Below, piece after piece: positions 26,970 to 35,075 of a stretch of 64,000 bases of DNA (its first letter is position 1; each line of letters starts with the position of its first letter). The stretch is from Phycisphaerales bacterium. Lineage in GTDB: Bacteria; Planctomycetota; Phycisphaerae; Phycisphaerales; UBA1924. Location of the stretch: assembly GCA_019744815.1 (NCBI GenBank), contig JAIEUA010000010.1, positions 434,001 through 498,000 of the forward strand, given 5' to 3'. The notes beneath the pieces are model-generated. The model was not told the origin of the DNA, made no database searches, and worked only from the letters and a program-made list of their open reading frames with translations. The position numbers and the translations under genes were made by a program.

Positions 26970-27479
26970 TCAACCCCGCCGCATCAACTTCGAGCCCGAA
27001 GCCGAGGCGACGGTTCCCTTCGATCCCTTGTTTCGTCGGACCCGTGTGTTTCCGGTCCTCGCCGACCGCGCCGCCGCTTTCCCCTGTTTCTCCGCTCCGA
27101 TCAGCCGCACCGCCGGCCGCGGCTCGCTCACCGCGTGCAGCTTCTCCACCACCTCCCGCACCGCCGCGAGCGTCTCGGCGTCGATCCCGCAGCACACCCG
27201 ACGCCCCTGCTTCAGGCACCAGATGACGCCCGCATCCCGCAGCTCCTTGATGTGGTGCGACACCGTCGACGGCGCCACATGCACCGCCTCCGCGATGCGG
27301 CCGATGCACGATTCCTCCGCGTCCGCCGGCGTGCAGCACGAGGTGTCGCCCTCGCCACAGCCTCCGCCCTCATCGACCCTGCAGCACGAGGCCAGCTCCA
27401 ACAACAGCCGCAGACGCACCGGGCTGCCGATAGCAGCCAAGGCCCGGGCGACATCTTCAACAGTGCGATACTTCGACAT
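26970..27479 (-). CDS. ArsR-family metalloregulator with Cys-rich insertion
   Basis: A 169-residue winged-helix repressor that releases DNA on metalloid binding. VARALAAIGSPVRLRLLLEL opens the fold. Then comes an unusual Cys-rich stretch with seven Cys (CCRVDEGGGCGEGDTSCC ... ESC, about residues 31-57), and the recognition helix APSTVSHHIKELRDAGV. A further CC follows in RRVCCG. A basic low-complexity tail ends the protein. Start 27479 (MSKYRTVEDVAR) lies inside a perfect palindrome, implying autorepression. It precedes arsM. Confidence 0.9.
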   Translation of the reverse strand: MSKYRTVEDVARALAAIGSPVRLRLLLELASCCRVDEGGGCGEGDTSCCTPADAEESCIGRIAEAVHVAPSTVSHHIKELRDAGVIWCLKQGRRVCCGIDAETLAAVREVVEKLHAVSEPRPAVRLIGAEKQGKAAARSARTGNTRVRRNKGSKGTVASASGSKLMRRG

Positions 27480-27491
27480 ATATCGAAGTAT
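27468..27491 (-). promoter_or_regulatory. ArsR operator overlapping the arsR start codon
   Basis: A perfect 9-6-9 inverted repeat, ATACTTCGA / TCGAAGTAT, has the start codon in its centre. TTCGA-type half-sites are typical of ArsR boxes. Binding would block initiation of the arsR-arsM transcript. Confidence 0.75.
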
Positions 27492-27540
27492 AGGAAACCC
27501 GAAGGACCCGCGTCCACTCCCGTGCTTGCCACGCCGATCC

Positions 27541-27573
27541 CACAAACAAACAACGCCCCGTACGGGGCGTTTC
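27541..27573 (-). terminator. rpiA intrinsic terminator
   Basis: The 16-bp self-complementary stem CGCCCCGTACGGGGCG (27554-27569) is followed, on the minus strand, by TTGTTTGTTTG. It lies between rpiA and the arsR promoter. Confidence 0.8.
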
Positions 27574-27599
27574 AGATGAACCTTCGATTTCGGAAAGAC

Positions 27600-28274
27600 T
27601 CAGGCCCCAACCTTGCGGTGCATCTTCTCGATGCCCTTCTCGGTCTCGACCAGAAGCTCCTGGCACTCGGTCAGGAACAGCCCATGATCCGCGACGCCCG
27701 GGATCCGGTCGATCTCGGCCGCGAGCTCCTCGACATCGTGATTCTCGATCGTGACATCGATCAGGAGATGCCCGTTGTCGGTCAGGAAGAACTGCCCGTC
27801 CAGCGTCCGCCGGATGACGCCGTTGAGCCCCATGTCCCGCAGCCGCGTCCGCACCGACGCGAGCCCGAAGGCCATCACCGCGATCGGCAGCGTGCACGAC
27901 TGACCCAGCCGATCCACCAGCTTGTTCTGACCCACCATGTACACGCAGCGAGCCGCGGCATGGGCCACGATCCGCTCCCGCACGATCGCCCCGCCCTTGC
28001 CCTTGAGCATCCGCAGCGAGGGATCGACCTCGTCCGCGCCGTCGAACAGGTAATCCACCCGCTCAACCATCGCGAAATCGATGATCGGAATCTGATAGCT
28101 CCGCGCCACCGTCTCGGTTGCGTGGCTCGTCGGCACGCACTGCACCGTCAGCCGCTCCTCGCGGATCCGCTCCGCCAAGGCCAGCACGCCGCGAGCCGCC
28201 GTGCGGCCCGTGCCCAGCCCGACGATCATGCCCGACTGGATTTCAGCGACCGCAGCGCGTGCAAGAGCGTCCAC
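27600..28274 (-). CDS. rpiA: Ribose-5-phosphate isomerase A
   Basis: Interconverts ribose-5-phosphate and ribulose-5-phosphate in the pentose phosphate pathway. The product is 224 aa, the usual length. Motifs: GMIVGLGTGRTAARGVLAL (about residues 15-33), PTSHATETVA (about 47), DYLFDGADEVDPSLRMLKGK (about 75-94; catalytic Asp) and GGAIVRERIVA (about 95). The GTG at 28274 is chosen because a GGAGG lies 7-8 nt upstream; the open frame reaches 28433, but that part is unconserved. A terminator follows. Confidence 0.93.
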   Translation of the reverse strand: MDALARAAVAEIQSGMIVGLGTGRTAARGVLALAERIREERLTVQCVPTSHATETVARSYQIPIIDFAMVERVDYLFDGADEVDPSLRMLKGKGGAIVRERIVAHAAARCVYMVGQNKLVDRLGQSCTLPIAVMAFGLASVRTRLRDMGLNGVIRRTLDGQFFLTDNGHLLIDVTIENHDVEELAAEIDRIPGVADHGLFLTECQELLVETEKGIEKMHRKVGA

Positions 28275-28601
28275 TGAGAGAACCTCCGTGCCATCCCCAA
28301 CCGCTTTTTCCCCGGAAGACGTGAAACACATCGAAAGACTGTAGGCGTGAGGTGTGCATTGTCGAACCCCACGCCAGGATCCGATGGAATTGACCACGAG
28401 ACACACAGAGTCACCGACAGAGACGAGCACCAACTCAACGCAACAGGCTCGAAGAGCCCAAAGGACGCAAAGGACCCAAAGCGTTTGGTGCAGAAAACGA
28501 CACGGAAATCATGGGCGCCGACGTGATCGGCGCAGCCCACGGTGTCGAAACGCCATCTCCAAGATCCCTCTCTGTGCCTCTCCATCTCTTGGCGCAAGTA
28601 C
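28275..28601 (-). other. Gene-free stretch between the PfkB kinase gene and rpiA
   Basis: No gene is supported in these 327 bp. The region holds purine-rich short repeats such as AAAGGACGCAAAGGACCCAAAG-like units near 28455-28480 and a CACAGAG-type tract. It probably contains the rpiA promoter. Confidence 0.4.
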
Positions 28602-29774
28602 CTACTGCGGCAACGGCATCGCCCGCAGCATCGCCGCCAGCCGCGCCTGATCCGGACTCTGCGCATCCCGCACATACGCCCCGCTCGTCGCGCACGCGAT
28701 CGCCAGACACTCATCCAGCTCCATGCCGCAGAGCTGCCCCAGCGCAAACCCGCTGTTGAAGTGATCCCCCGCTCCCGTGCTCAGCTTCGGCTCGGTAATG
28801 AACGGCCCGTCGAACCAGTGGCTCATCCCCTTCGCGTTCGCCGCCGCCGCCCCCTCGCGCGGATGGATCACCACGCAGTCGATCCCGAGCTTGGCGCGAA
28901 TCGCCTCGGCCCCAAACCGCACCGACTGCCCGCGCCCCGGGCCGTGCGCGTCCTGCAACGCGTCGAGCTTCAGCACGGCGCCGATCCGCTCCGCTTCGGA
29001 CAAGTTCAGCCCCAGCGTCACCGGCACCAGCGAATCAATCCGCCGGATCTTCACCAGCGCGCCCTCGATGTCCGAGTCGCTCCGCTTCGCGGGATCGCAC
29101 AGATCCAGGAACACCCGCTTCTTCTTCGCGGCTCCGCCCAGCTTCGGGAAGACCTCGTCGCACAGCCCGTCCCAGATCGACTCCACGCCGCCCATCATCA
29201 CCCAGTTCACAATCCCGATCAGCGCCGCGTTCTCGATCAGCGCAAACAGCCGCTCCGCCCCCACGCTCTGCTTCAGCGACGCCCAATCCACATTCATCAC
29301 ATTCCGCGGCTTGCCCAGCATCAGCTTGCCGTCATCAAACTCCAGCGCATCCGTGTGCGCCGGCGGCCCGACCGGGATCACCCGCTTGCACCGCGCCGCG
29401 AACGGCTGATAGATCGGGTCCACCTCGCGCGGATTGTCCACCCGGCCCACCGTGCCGATGTACGTCACCGCCGCACCAGCGCGGCCAAGCCCACCCGCCA
29501 TCAGCGGCCCGTTCCCGCCGAAGCGATCTTCTTCCACCACCAGCTCAATATTCGCGCTCTTCCCCGCCGCCGCCGCCGCCCGACCCGCGAAGTGCTCGAT
29601 GGTTCGGATGCGTGTGAAGCCATCCAACTTCATGGAGTGCCGCTTGTCGACGACATGAATGATCGAATCGACAAACCCGTCGAACCCGACCAGCACCGGC
29701 TTCTGCTCCAGGCTCGGCCCCGCCGCCAACAGCTTCTCCGCCGCCGCACTCGCAATATCCTGACGCGTTCGCAT
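28602..29774 (-). CDS. PfkB-family carbohydrate/nucleoside kinase
   Basis: A ribokinase-fold kinase of 390 aa that phosphorylates a sugar or nucleoside. The N-terminal strand is VLVGFDGFVDSIIHVVD (about residues 27-43), and FGGNGPLMAGGLGRAGAAV (about 84-102) is the substrate/lid region. The C-terminal PfkB signature is LSTGAGDHFNSGFALGQL (about 340-357), with the catalytic Asp in GAGD. The substrate cannot be assigned. Start ATG 29774 has no Shine-Dalgarno site; a pyrimidine-rich tract and five CGACATC heptamers lie upstream on the coding strand. It is divergent from rdgB. Confidence 0.88.
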   Translation of the reverse strand: MRTRQDIASAAAEKLLAAGPSLEQKPVLVGFDGFVDSIIHVVDKRHSMKLDGFTRIRTIEHFAGRAAAAAGKSANIELVVEEDRFGGNGPLMAGGLGRAGAAVTYIGTVGRVDNPREVDPIYQPFAARCKRVIPVGPPAHTDALEFDDGKLMLGKPRNVMNVDWASLKQSVGAERLFALIENAALIGIVNWVMMGGVESIWDGLCDEVFPKLGGAAKKKRVFLDLCDPAKRSDSDIEGALVKIRRIDSLVPVTLGLNLSEAERIGAVLKLDALQDAHGPGRGQSVRFGAEAIRAKLGIDCVVIHPREGAAAANAKGMSHWFDGPFITEPKLSTGAGDHFNSGFALGQLCGMELDECLAIACATSGAYVRDAQSPDQARLAAMLRAMPLPQ

Positions 29775-29925
29775 GCCAGAAAGTAGGAAGGGGTGAGGGA
29801 TGAGGGGTGAGCCGGATGTCGGATGTCGGATGTCGGATGTCGGATGTCGGCCGCGATTATGCCTGTTCCCCTGTTCCCCTCTTCCCCTGTTCAGCCCCAC
29901 CCTCACCCCTCACCCCTTCCCACTC
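29775..29925. repeat. Low-complexity divergent leader of pfkB-like kinase and rdgB
   Basis: Contains (GATGTCG)x5 at 29815-29849, then CTGTTCCC-type octamers (29864-29895) and ACCCCTC tracts reaching the rdgB ATG. GGGGTGAG units occur on the kinase side. Each gene thus sees a pyrimidine-rich leader on its own coding strand, which makes the gap an imperfect inverted repeat. Confidence 0.75.
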
Positions 29926-31197
29926 ATGCTCCTTCTCGCCACCGCCAACCCCCACAAAGTCGAAGAGATGCAGGCCATCTTCGCCGCGCTCCTCCCCGAC
30001 CTCCGCCTGCTCTCCCTCGCCGACCTCCCCGGCGGCCCGCCCCCCGAGCCCGCCGAAACCGGTACCACCTTCGAAGCAAACGCCACCATCAAGGCCCGCG
30101 CCTACGCCGCCGCCAGCGGCATGCCCTGCCTCGCCGACGACTCCGGCCTCGAGATCGACGCACTCAACGGCCGCCCCGGCGTCATCTCCTCCCACTACTG
30201 CACCGACGGCCAAGAAACCGGCATGACCCGCGCCCAGCGCGACCAGGCCAACAACCAACGCGTCCTCCGCGAACTTGAAGGCGTGGCCCCGGAGAAACGC
30301 ACCGCACGATTCGTGTGCACGATGGCCCTTTCCCTCCCACACCCTCCAAAGCACCCCCCAAAGCACCAGTGGGACCGGCCTCCGGCCGGTCGACAGTTGC
30401 CCACGCCTTCTGAACGCCTTTCCCTCCTCACCCCTCTCGATCTCTCCCCAGTTCAATCACACCCACCAGGCCCGCTCATCATCCGCAACGGCTCCCTCCC
30501 CCACTGGGAGCGCGGCGGCTCGACCTACTTCATCACCTTCCGTGTTCTCCAAGGCAAGCTCGCCCCACAAGAACGCGACATCGTCCTCGACGCCTGTCTC
30601 CATTGGCACAACCAACGAGCGATCGTCCACCTCGTAATCGTCATGCCCGACCACGTCCATCTGATCCTCACACCCTTGCCCAACGGCGAAACCTGGCACA
30701 CGCTCGCGGACCTGATGCAAAGCATCAAAACGTTCACCTCGCGCACCATCAACGCCGCCAGAGGAGTGACCGGCACGCTCTGGCAACCCGAGTACTTCGA
30801 TCGCCTCATCCGCCACGCCGACGAGCTCCGCGAAAAGTGGCAGTACACACTGGAGAACCCCGTTCGAAAGGGCCTCGTGAGAAACTGGCTCGAGTACCAA
30901 TGGACCTCCGGCGGGGCGCTGCGCGAAGACCGGCCGGAGGCCGGTCCCACTGCTCTCGCCCGCGGCACCTTCGAAGGCCGCATCGGCCTCCCCACCCAGG
31001 TCCCCCGCGGTTCCCACGGCTTTGGCTACGACCCCCTCTTCCTCGTCGCCCCCGACTTCACCCACACCGGCGCCGAGCTCGATCCTTCCGAGAAAAACCG
31101 CCTCAGCCACCGCGCCGCCGCCGCCGGGCAGATGGCCCAACACCTCCGCGCCCTCCTCGCCGCCGATCCCCACGCCCTCGGCCCCGATCAGGCTTGA
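29926..31197 (+). CDS. rdgB: XTP/dITP pyrophosphatase (RdgB/HAM1) with an in-frame RAYT insertion
   Basis: RdgB hydrolyses non-canonical purine nucleoside triphosphates. The N-terminal lobe is intact: LLLATANPHKVEEM, ETGTTFEANATIKARAY and LADDSGLEIDALNGRPGV (residues about 2-85). After RTARFVCTMALSLP (about 138) an unrelated segment of about 205 residues begins. The normal C-lobe resumes at ARGTFEGRIG (about 344), with PRGSHGFGYDPLFLVAPDF and SEKNRLSHRAAAAGQM following. Without the insert the protein would be about 217 aa, the family norm. The insert encodes a REP-associated transposase and keeps the frame. Whether the fusion folds and works as a pyrophosphatase is unknown. Confidence 0.9.
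   Translation: MLLLATANPHKVEEMQAIFAALLPDLRLLSLADLPGGPPPEPAETGTTFEANATIKARAYAAASGMPCLADDSGLEIDALNGRPGVISSHYCTDGQETGMTRAQRDQANNQRVLRELEGVAPEKRTARFVCTMALSLPHPPKHPPKHQWDRPPAGRQLPTPSERLSLLTPLDLSPVQSHPPGPLIIRNGSLPHWERGGSTYFITFRVLQGKLAPQERDIVLDACLHWHNQRAIVHLVIVMPDHVHLILTPLPNGETWHTLADLMQSIKTFTSRTINAARGVTGTLWQPEYFDRLIRHADELREKWQYTLENPVRKGLVRNWLEYQWTSGGALREDRPEAGPTALARGTFEGRIGLPTQVPRGSHGFGYDPLFLVAPDFTHTGAELDPSEKNRLSHRAAAAGQMAQHLRALLAADPHALGPDQA
30364..30394. repeat. REP family A, left end of the RAYT insertion
   Basis: Unit CACCAGTGGGACCGGCCTCC followed by GGCCGGTCGAC. It is inverted relative to the copy at 30928 and translated in frame ([10 protein letters not shown]). Confidence 0.85.
30928..30952. 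repeat. REP family A, right end of the RAYT insertion
   Basis: GACCGGCCGGAGGCC followed by GGTCCCACTG is the inverted partner of 30364-30394. It is translated in frame ([10 protein letters not shown]). Confidence 0.85.
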
Positions 31198-31282
31198 ATC
31201 GCACTCCCACCTTCGGTTAAGCTCTACCCTTCACGTTGACCGCGGCGTTCGCCGCTGACGTCTTTCCTCACAGGGTGGATCT

Positions 31283-32518
31283 ATGTTCGCACTCGCTCGC
31301 GTCGTCCGTCTGCTGGGCCTCTTCGCGCTCTTCGCCATCGCGTTCGCGGCCCGCGCGGCCGACATGCTCTACTTCAACGACGGCCGAATCCTCATCGGCG
31401 AGATCATCAAGGAAACCGACGACGAGGTCGAAGCCAAGGGCACCATCGACGGCGTCGCGATGCACTCGACCTTCAAGCGCTCCCAGATCGCCTCCGTCAT
31501 CAAGGACGCCAAGAAGAAACCCACCAGCATCGTCAAGACCGATCCCAAGGACGAAGAGTCCAAGGGCGACTTCCTGATCGTGCCCCTCAAGGGCGAGTTC
31601 GGCACCGACATCTACCCCCTGGGCGTCATCAACGCCATGGACTGGTGCGTCAAGAACAAAGTCCCACAGATCGTCTTCGTCATCGATTCCCCCGGCGGCT
31701 ACGTCTGGGCCGCCCAGTACATGGCCGAAAAGATGGCCGAGAAGGACGCGTCGCTCAAGTTCACCATGGTCATCGACAGCGCGATCAGCGCCAGCATCTG
31801 GCCCGCCTTCGCCTCCGACCGCTGGTACGTCACCCCCGCCGCAACCTTCGGCGGCGCGGTCGTCTACCACGTCACCAACACCGGGTCCGCCGAGGTCGAC
31901 ACCAAGATGAACTCCATCCTCGCCGCCAAGGTCGGCGCCATGGCCGAGTCCAACGGCCACAGCGCCGCCCTCGCCCGAGCCATGATGCTCCCCGGCGCGT
32001 CCGCCTTCGCCGTTCAGAAAGACGGCCGCTGGATCATCACCGACGAAGGCCGCCCCGGCACCGACGGCGTCGTCTCGCTCAACAAGAACGGCATCATCAC
32101 CCTCACCGCCCAGGAATGCCTCCGCTACGGCCTCGCCGGCCAGATCCCCGATTCGTCCTCCGCCTCCATCGCCGCCGCCCTGGGCGAGAACAAGCGGAGC
32201 GCCGGCGACGGCGGCGAGGCCTTCATGCGCAACGCCAAGATCTCCAGCGAAGGCCTCGTCCGCCGCTGGGACCAGTTCCGCGAGAACTACGACAAGCGCC
32301 TCGCCGAACTGCGCGAGACGGCGCGGAAGACCAAGGACCTGGAGACCGTCCTCCGCCGCGTCGACGCCCTCGTCGCCACCATCACCAACGCCATCGGCCC
32401 TATCCGCGACGACGCCAAACGCCTGCACTACCTGCCCCTCATCCAGGAACTCGAGGGCATCAACATCAAGAAGTACACCGATCAAATCTACGAGATCAAG
32501 AAAGACGCCCGCAAGTAA
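31283..32518 (+). CDS. Periplasmic ClpP-class (NfeD/SppA-like) serine-protease-like protein
   Basis: A 411-residue secreted protein with a signal peptide (LLGLFALFAIAFAARA, cleavage near 25). A small N-terminal domain (MLYFNDGRILIGEIIKET) precedes the ClpP/crotonase fold with FVIDSPGGYVWAAQYMAEKM (about residue 130) and SAISASIWPAFASDRWYVTP (about 167-186), where the nucleophile Ser would sit. The family GATFGGAV is present as AATFGGAV. The C-terminus is a charged helical region. No NfeD-type OB domain is seen. A membrane-quality-control protease role is inferred; catalytic competence is uncertain. Confidence 0.78.
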   Translation: MFALARVVRLLGLFALFAIAFAARAADMLYFNDGRILIGEIIKETDDEVEAKGTIDGVAMHSTFKRSQIASVIKDAKKKPTSIVKTDPKDEESKGDFLIVPLKGEFGTDIYPLGVINAMDWCVKNKVPQIVFVIDSPGGYVWAAQYMAEKMAEKDASLKFTMVIDSAISASIWPAFASDRWYVTPAATFGGAVVYHVTNTGSAEVDTKMNSILAAKVGAMAESNGHSAALARAMMLPGASAFAVQKDGRWIITDEGRPGTDGVVSLNKNGIITLTAQECLRYGLAGQIPDSSSASIAAALGENKRSAGDGGEAFMRNAKISSEGLVRRWDQFRENYDKRLAELRETARKTKDLETVLRRVDALVATITNAIGPIRDDAKRLHYLPLIQELEGINIKKYTDQIYEIKKDARK

Positions 32519-33281
32519 TCGCCCCTCCCGCGAACACCGGCACCACCGCCACCGCGTCGAGCGTCGAGCACAGCCGAAGATCGTCTTCAAATCCCAGCCG
32601 CGTCAGCCCGCGCCCACCGCGGCTCTCGCTCATCAGGCCCAGCACGCCCGCCCCCAACCCGCCCGGGTGCGCCGCCGCCAGCTTCGCCAGCCCCACGCAC
32701 ATCCGCGCCGAATCATCCGACACCACCTGCCGCCCCGCCGCCACCAGCCTCTCCGCGATCAACCCCGCCGCCAGACAGTCATCCATCGTGATCTCACCCC
32801 GCGTCCCCGCGCACAGGATGTGCGCCGCCCGGGGCTCGCCCGCCACCCGCGCCACAATCGCCGACACGTTCGTCACCGCCCCGATCAGCACCTCGTGCGC
32901 AGCCCTCGCGTGCAAGAGCGCCGCGGTGCCATTCGCCGTGGTGAACACGATCTCCTTCCCACGCACGCGCTCCGGCGTGTACGCCCGGGGTGAGTTGTCG
33001 AGGTCGAAGCCCGGTATGAGCACCCCGCCGCGCTCGCCGCCGAGCAGCCGGCCCGGCCCCCGCAGCCGCTCCGCGTCCTCCACCGTCAGCGTCGGCACCA
33101 CCCGCACCGCGCCCGCCGCCAACGCCGCCGAGATCGTGACGCTCGCCCGCAGCGCATCGATCATGATCACCACGCCGCCCGCCAGCGCCTCCGGCGTCAC
33201 CAGCGCCGGCAGCAAATGCACCGCCAACGGCCGTTCGGTGATCGCATGCACAGGCGCAGGTCCAAGGTCGGGTGCGGGCAT
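32496..33281 (-). CDS. comB: 2-phosphosulfolactate phosphatase (ComB family)
   Basis: ComB dephosphorylates 2-phosphosulfolactate in the coenzyme M/sulfolactate route. The family is widespread in bacteria lacking coenzyme M, so the in vivo role may differ. The product is 261 aa. Motifs: VVIMIDALRASVTISAAL (about residues 37-54), GFDLDNSP (about 90), IVFTTANGTAALLHA (about 110-124) and GTRGEITMDDCLAAGLIAE (about 158-176). Its 3' end overlaps the 3' end of the convergent ClpP-like gene by 23 bp, leaving no room for a terminator. Confidence 0.9.
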   Translation of the reverse strand: MPAPDLGPAPVHAITERPLAVHLLPALVTPEALAGGVVIMIDALRASVTISAALAAGAVRVVPTLTVEDAERLRGPGRLLGGERGGVLIPGFDLDNSPRAYTPERVRGKEIVFTTANGTAALLHARAAHEVLIGAVTNVSAIVARVAGEPRAAHILCAGTRGEITMDDCLAAGLIAERLVAAGRQVVSDDSARMCVGLAKLAAAHPGGLGAGVLGLMSESRGGRGLTRLGFEDDLRLCSTLDAVAVVPVFAGGAITCGRLS

Positions 33282-33301
33282 GCACGAGCGTACCCCTCAA
33301 C

Positions 33302-33329
33302 CACCAGTGGGACCGGCCTCCGGCCGGTC
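33302..33329. repeat. REP family A copy upstream of the ankyrin gene
   Basis: Unit CACCAGTGGGACCGGCCTCC then GGCCGGTC, identical in form to the left end of the rdgB insertion. It lies between comB and the ankyrin gene. Confidence 0.85.
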
Positions 33330-33440
33330 TTCCGAGTCGTCGTTGTCACCGCCCGCCCCTATCTCTTCCACCAGTTCCCCCAATTCGCCGCAACCGCCCC
33401 GCCGCTCGCCCGTCCAACCTCGCATCACCACGGAGCGACC

Positions 33441-34229
33441 ATGCCCACCCCAATCTCCCGCCGCGATGTCCTCCTCACCACCGGCAGCGCGATCCTGCTC
33501 GCCCCGCTCGCCGCTCGCGCCGAGCCCGCCGCCGCTCCGACGGGACCGTGGCCGCACTTCCCGCACGATGACCCGAAGCTGATCGCCGAGGTCGTGGGCA
33601 AGTCGCACTTCGACGAAGCCCGCGTCAAGGAACTCGTCACCACGCACCCGCACCTCGCGAACGCGTGGTGGGACTGGGGCTTCGGCGACTGGGAGTCGCC
33701 CCTCGGCGCCGCGTCCCACACCGGCCGCCGCGGCATCGCCGAGTTCCTCATCGAACGCGGCGCCCGCATCGACATCTTCGCCGCCGCCATGCTCGGCTAC
33801 ACCGACGTGGTCAAGTCCTTCATCACCGCACGCCCCGGCATCCAGCGCCAGCTCGGACCCCACGGCATCCCGCTCCTCGCCCACGCCAAGGCCGGCGGCG
33901 ACGCCGCCAAAGACACCTTCGACTACCTCAAATCCCTCGGCGACGCCGGCAACGCCCCCGCCGCCAAGCCCATCACGCCCGAAGAACAGCAGCACTTCGT
34001 CGGCGTCTACACGCTCGACACCAGCACGTTCGAGATCAAGGTCAACAACAACAAGGCGCTCGTCTTCACGATGGACGGCGAGTCCGATCGTCTCATCTAC
34101 TCGCTCAGCAACGCCGAGTTCTTCCCCGCCGGCGTCCCCACCACCAAGCTCGCCTTCGACCTATCCGCCAACCCGGTGACGGTCACCATCACCGCCGGCC
34201 CTCTGACCCGCCGCGCCATCAAGCAGTAG
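33441..34229 (+). CDS. Tat-exported ankyrin-repeat protein
   Basis: A 262-residue protein with a twin-arginine signal (SRRDVLLTTGSAILLAPLAA, residues 6-25). Ankyrin-like units follow, WESPLGAASHTGRRGIAEFL, then IERGARIDIFAAAMLGYTDV (about 95-135), and then a C-terminal beta-rich domain (HFVGVYTLDTSTFEIKV). It has CGGAGC before ATG 33441. The TAG stop falls inside a REP palindrome beginning at 34226, so the C-terminus may have been set by the repeat. Exported ankyrin proteins of this form have no general assigned function. Confidence 0.8.
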   Translation: MPTPISRRDVLLTTGSAILLAPLAARAEPAAAPTGPWPHFPHDDPKLIAEVVGKSHFDEARVKELVTTHPHLANAWWDWGFGDWESPLGAASHTGRRGIAEFLIERGARIDIFAAAMLGYTDVVKSFITARPGIQRQLGPHGIPLLAHAKAGGDAAKDTFDYLKSLGDAGNAPAAKPITPEEQQHFVGVYTLDTSTFEIKVNNNKALVFTMDGESDRLIYSLSNAEFFPAGVPTTKLAFDLSANPVTVTITAGPLTRRAIKQ

Positions 34230-34249
34230 GACCGGCTTCCAGCCGATCC
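34226..34249. repeat. REP family A copy supplying the ankyrin gene stop
   Basis: CAGTAGGACCGGCTTCCAGC then CGATCC; the TAG within it is the in-frame stop codon of the upstream gene. Confidence 0.7.
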
Positions 34250-34291
34250 CCTCACTCGATGCCGTGATGCCTTCTGCCCCGATGCCTGCTT

Positions 34292-35011
34292 CTACCTCGA
34301 CCGGTACACCATCTCCATCCGCAGCTCGAACGAATCCCGCGGCGGATCCAGCGGCAGCGTCCGCAGTTCCCTCACCGGCGCGATCGCGCACGCGAGCGCC
34401 GCCATCGCATCCACAATGTCATCACGAGCAAGCTCCCGCCGAGGCCAGCGACTCATCGCCCCTTCCACCGCATCCATCACCACCGAGCCGCGCCCCAGCA
34501 CCGGCCCGAACACGCCGGCAAGCGCATTCACCCGCTCCTCGAAGCCCTCATCGGTCTTCTTGCTCGCAAGAATCGGGCGGCCGCACAGCCCAGCGAAACA
34601 CACCTCGGGATGACACTCGCGAACCACACCGCGCGCGGCAGGCGTCGAACGCAGAAACCTGTCCACCTGACGGATCTTCGCCGTGATGTTCCACGCCTGC
34701 TTCGAAAGACCCTTGCCCGTGATCTGCTTCGACAGCCGGTTCGCCTCCAGATACCCCGCGGCCTCCGCCGCCGCACGGCACGGCGCGGGGAAGACCCGCG
34801 ATCGAGCCGCACCCAGCATCGCGCGAGCCTCCACATCACACGCCCGCGGCCCATCGCAGAGCCCGATCGGAATATCCACCAGCACCACCCGCGGCGACCG
34901 CAGCCCCCGCCACGCCGACTCCATCGAGTCCACAACATCGATCGCGATCGAACGATCGCGGACCGTCGCCATCACCCATCCCGCAGGACACCCATCCAGC
35001 CCGGCATGCAT
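34292..35011 (-). CDS. DUF429 domain protein (predicted RNase H-like nuclease)
   Basis: A 239-residue protein of the DUF429 family, predicted to have an RNase H-like nuclease fold. The N-terminal AGLDGCPAGWVMATV (Asp about 6) and VVLVDIPIGLC (Asp about 46) carry the first acidic residues. ECHPEVCFAGLCGRPI (about 130) and DIVDAMAALACA (about 212) complete the pattern. Start ATG 35011 gives the family N-terminus MHAGLDG; the longer frame runs into the dnaK terminator. No neighbour suggests a pathway. Confidence 0.87.
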   Translation of the reverse strand: MHAGLDGCPAGWVMATVRDRSIAIDVVDSMESAWRGLRSPRVVLVDIPIGLCDGPRACDVEARAMLGAARSRVFPAPCRAAAEAAGYLEANRLSKQITGKGLSKQAWNITAKIRQVDRFLRSTPAARGVVRECHPEVCFAGLCGRPILASKKTDEGFEERVNALAGVFGPVLGRGSVVMDAVEGAMSRWPRRELARDDIVDAMAALACAIAPVRELRTLPLDPPRDSFELRMEMVYRSR

Positions 35012-35032
35012 GCCACACGCTAGCCCCCGACC

Positions 35033-35063
35033 CAAAGAAAAACCCCCAGCTTTCGCCGGGGGT
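35033..35063 (-). terminator. dnaK intrinsic terminator
   Basis: Six-bp arms ACCCCC/GGGGGT (35042-35047, 35058-35063) enclose a short loop that is partly paired. A T-rich tail follows on the minus strand (GGGGGTTTTTCTTT). Confidence 0.85.
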
Positions 35064-35075
35064 CTGTGAATCACT

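Larger units (their letters stand above)
30340..30957 (+). mobile_element. RAYT (REP-associated tyrosine transposase) nested in rdgB
   Basis: A Y1/HUH transposase domain (Transposase_17/TnpA_REP type) lies inside the rdgB frame. It shows HWERGGSTYFITFRV, the HUH motif MPDHVHLILTP (His 243 and 245 of the fusion) and the catalytic Tyr307 in EKWQYTLENPVRKGLV, so it appears catalytically complete. It is bounded by inverted copies of REP family A at 30364-30394 and 30928-30952. The left flank has a short CCAAAGCACC duplication. There is no separate start; it is translated as part of rdgB. Endpoints are approximate. Confidence 0.88.
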
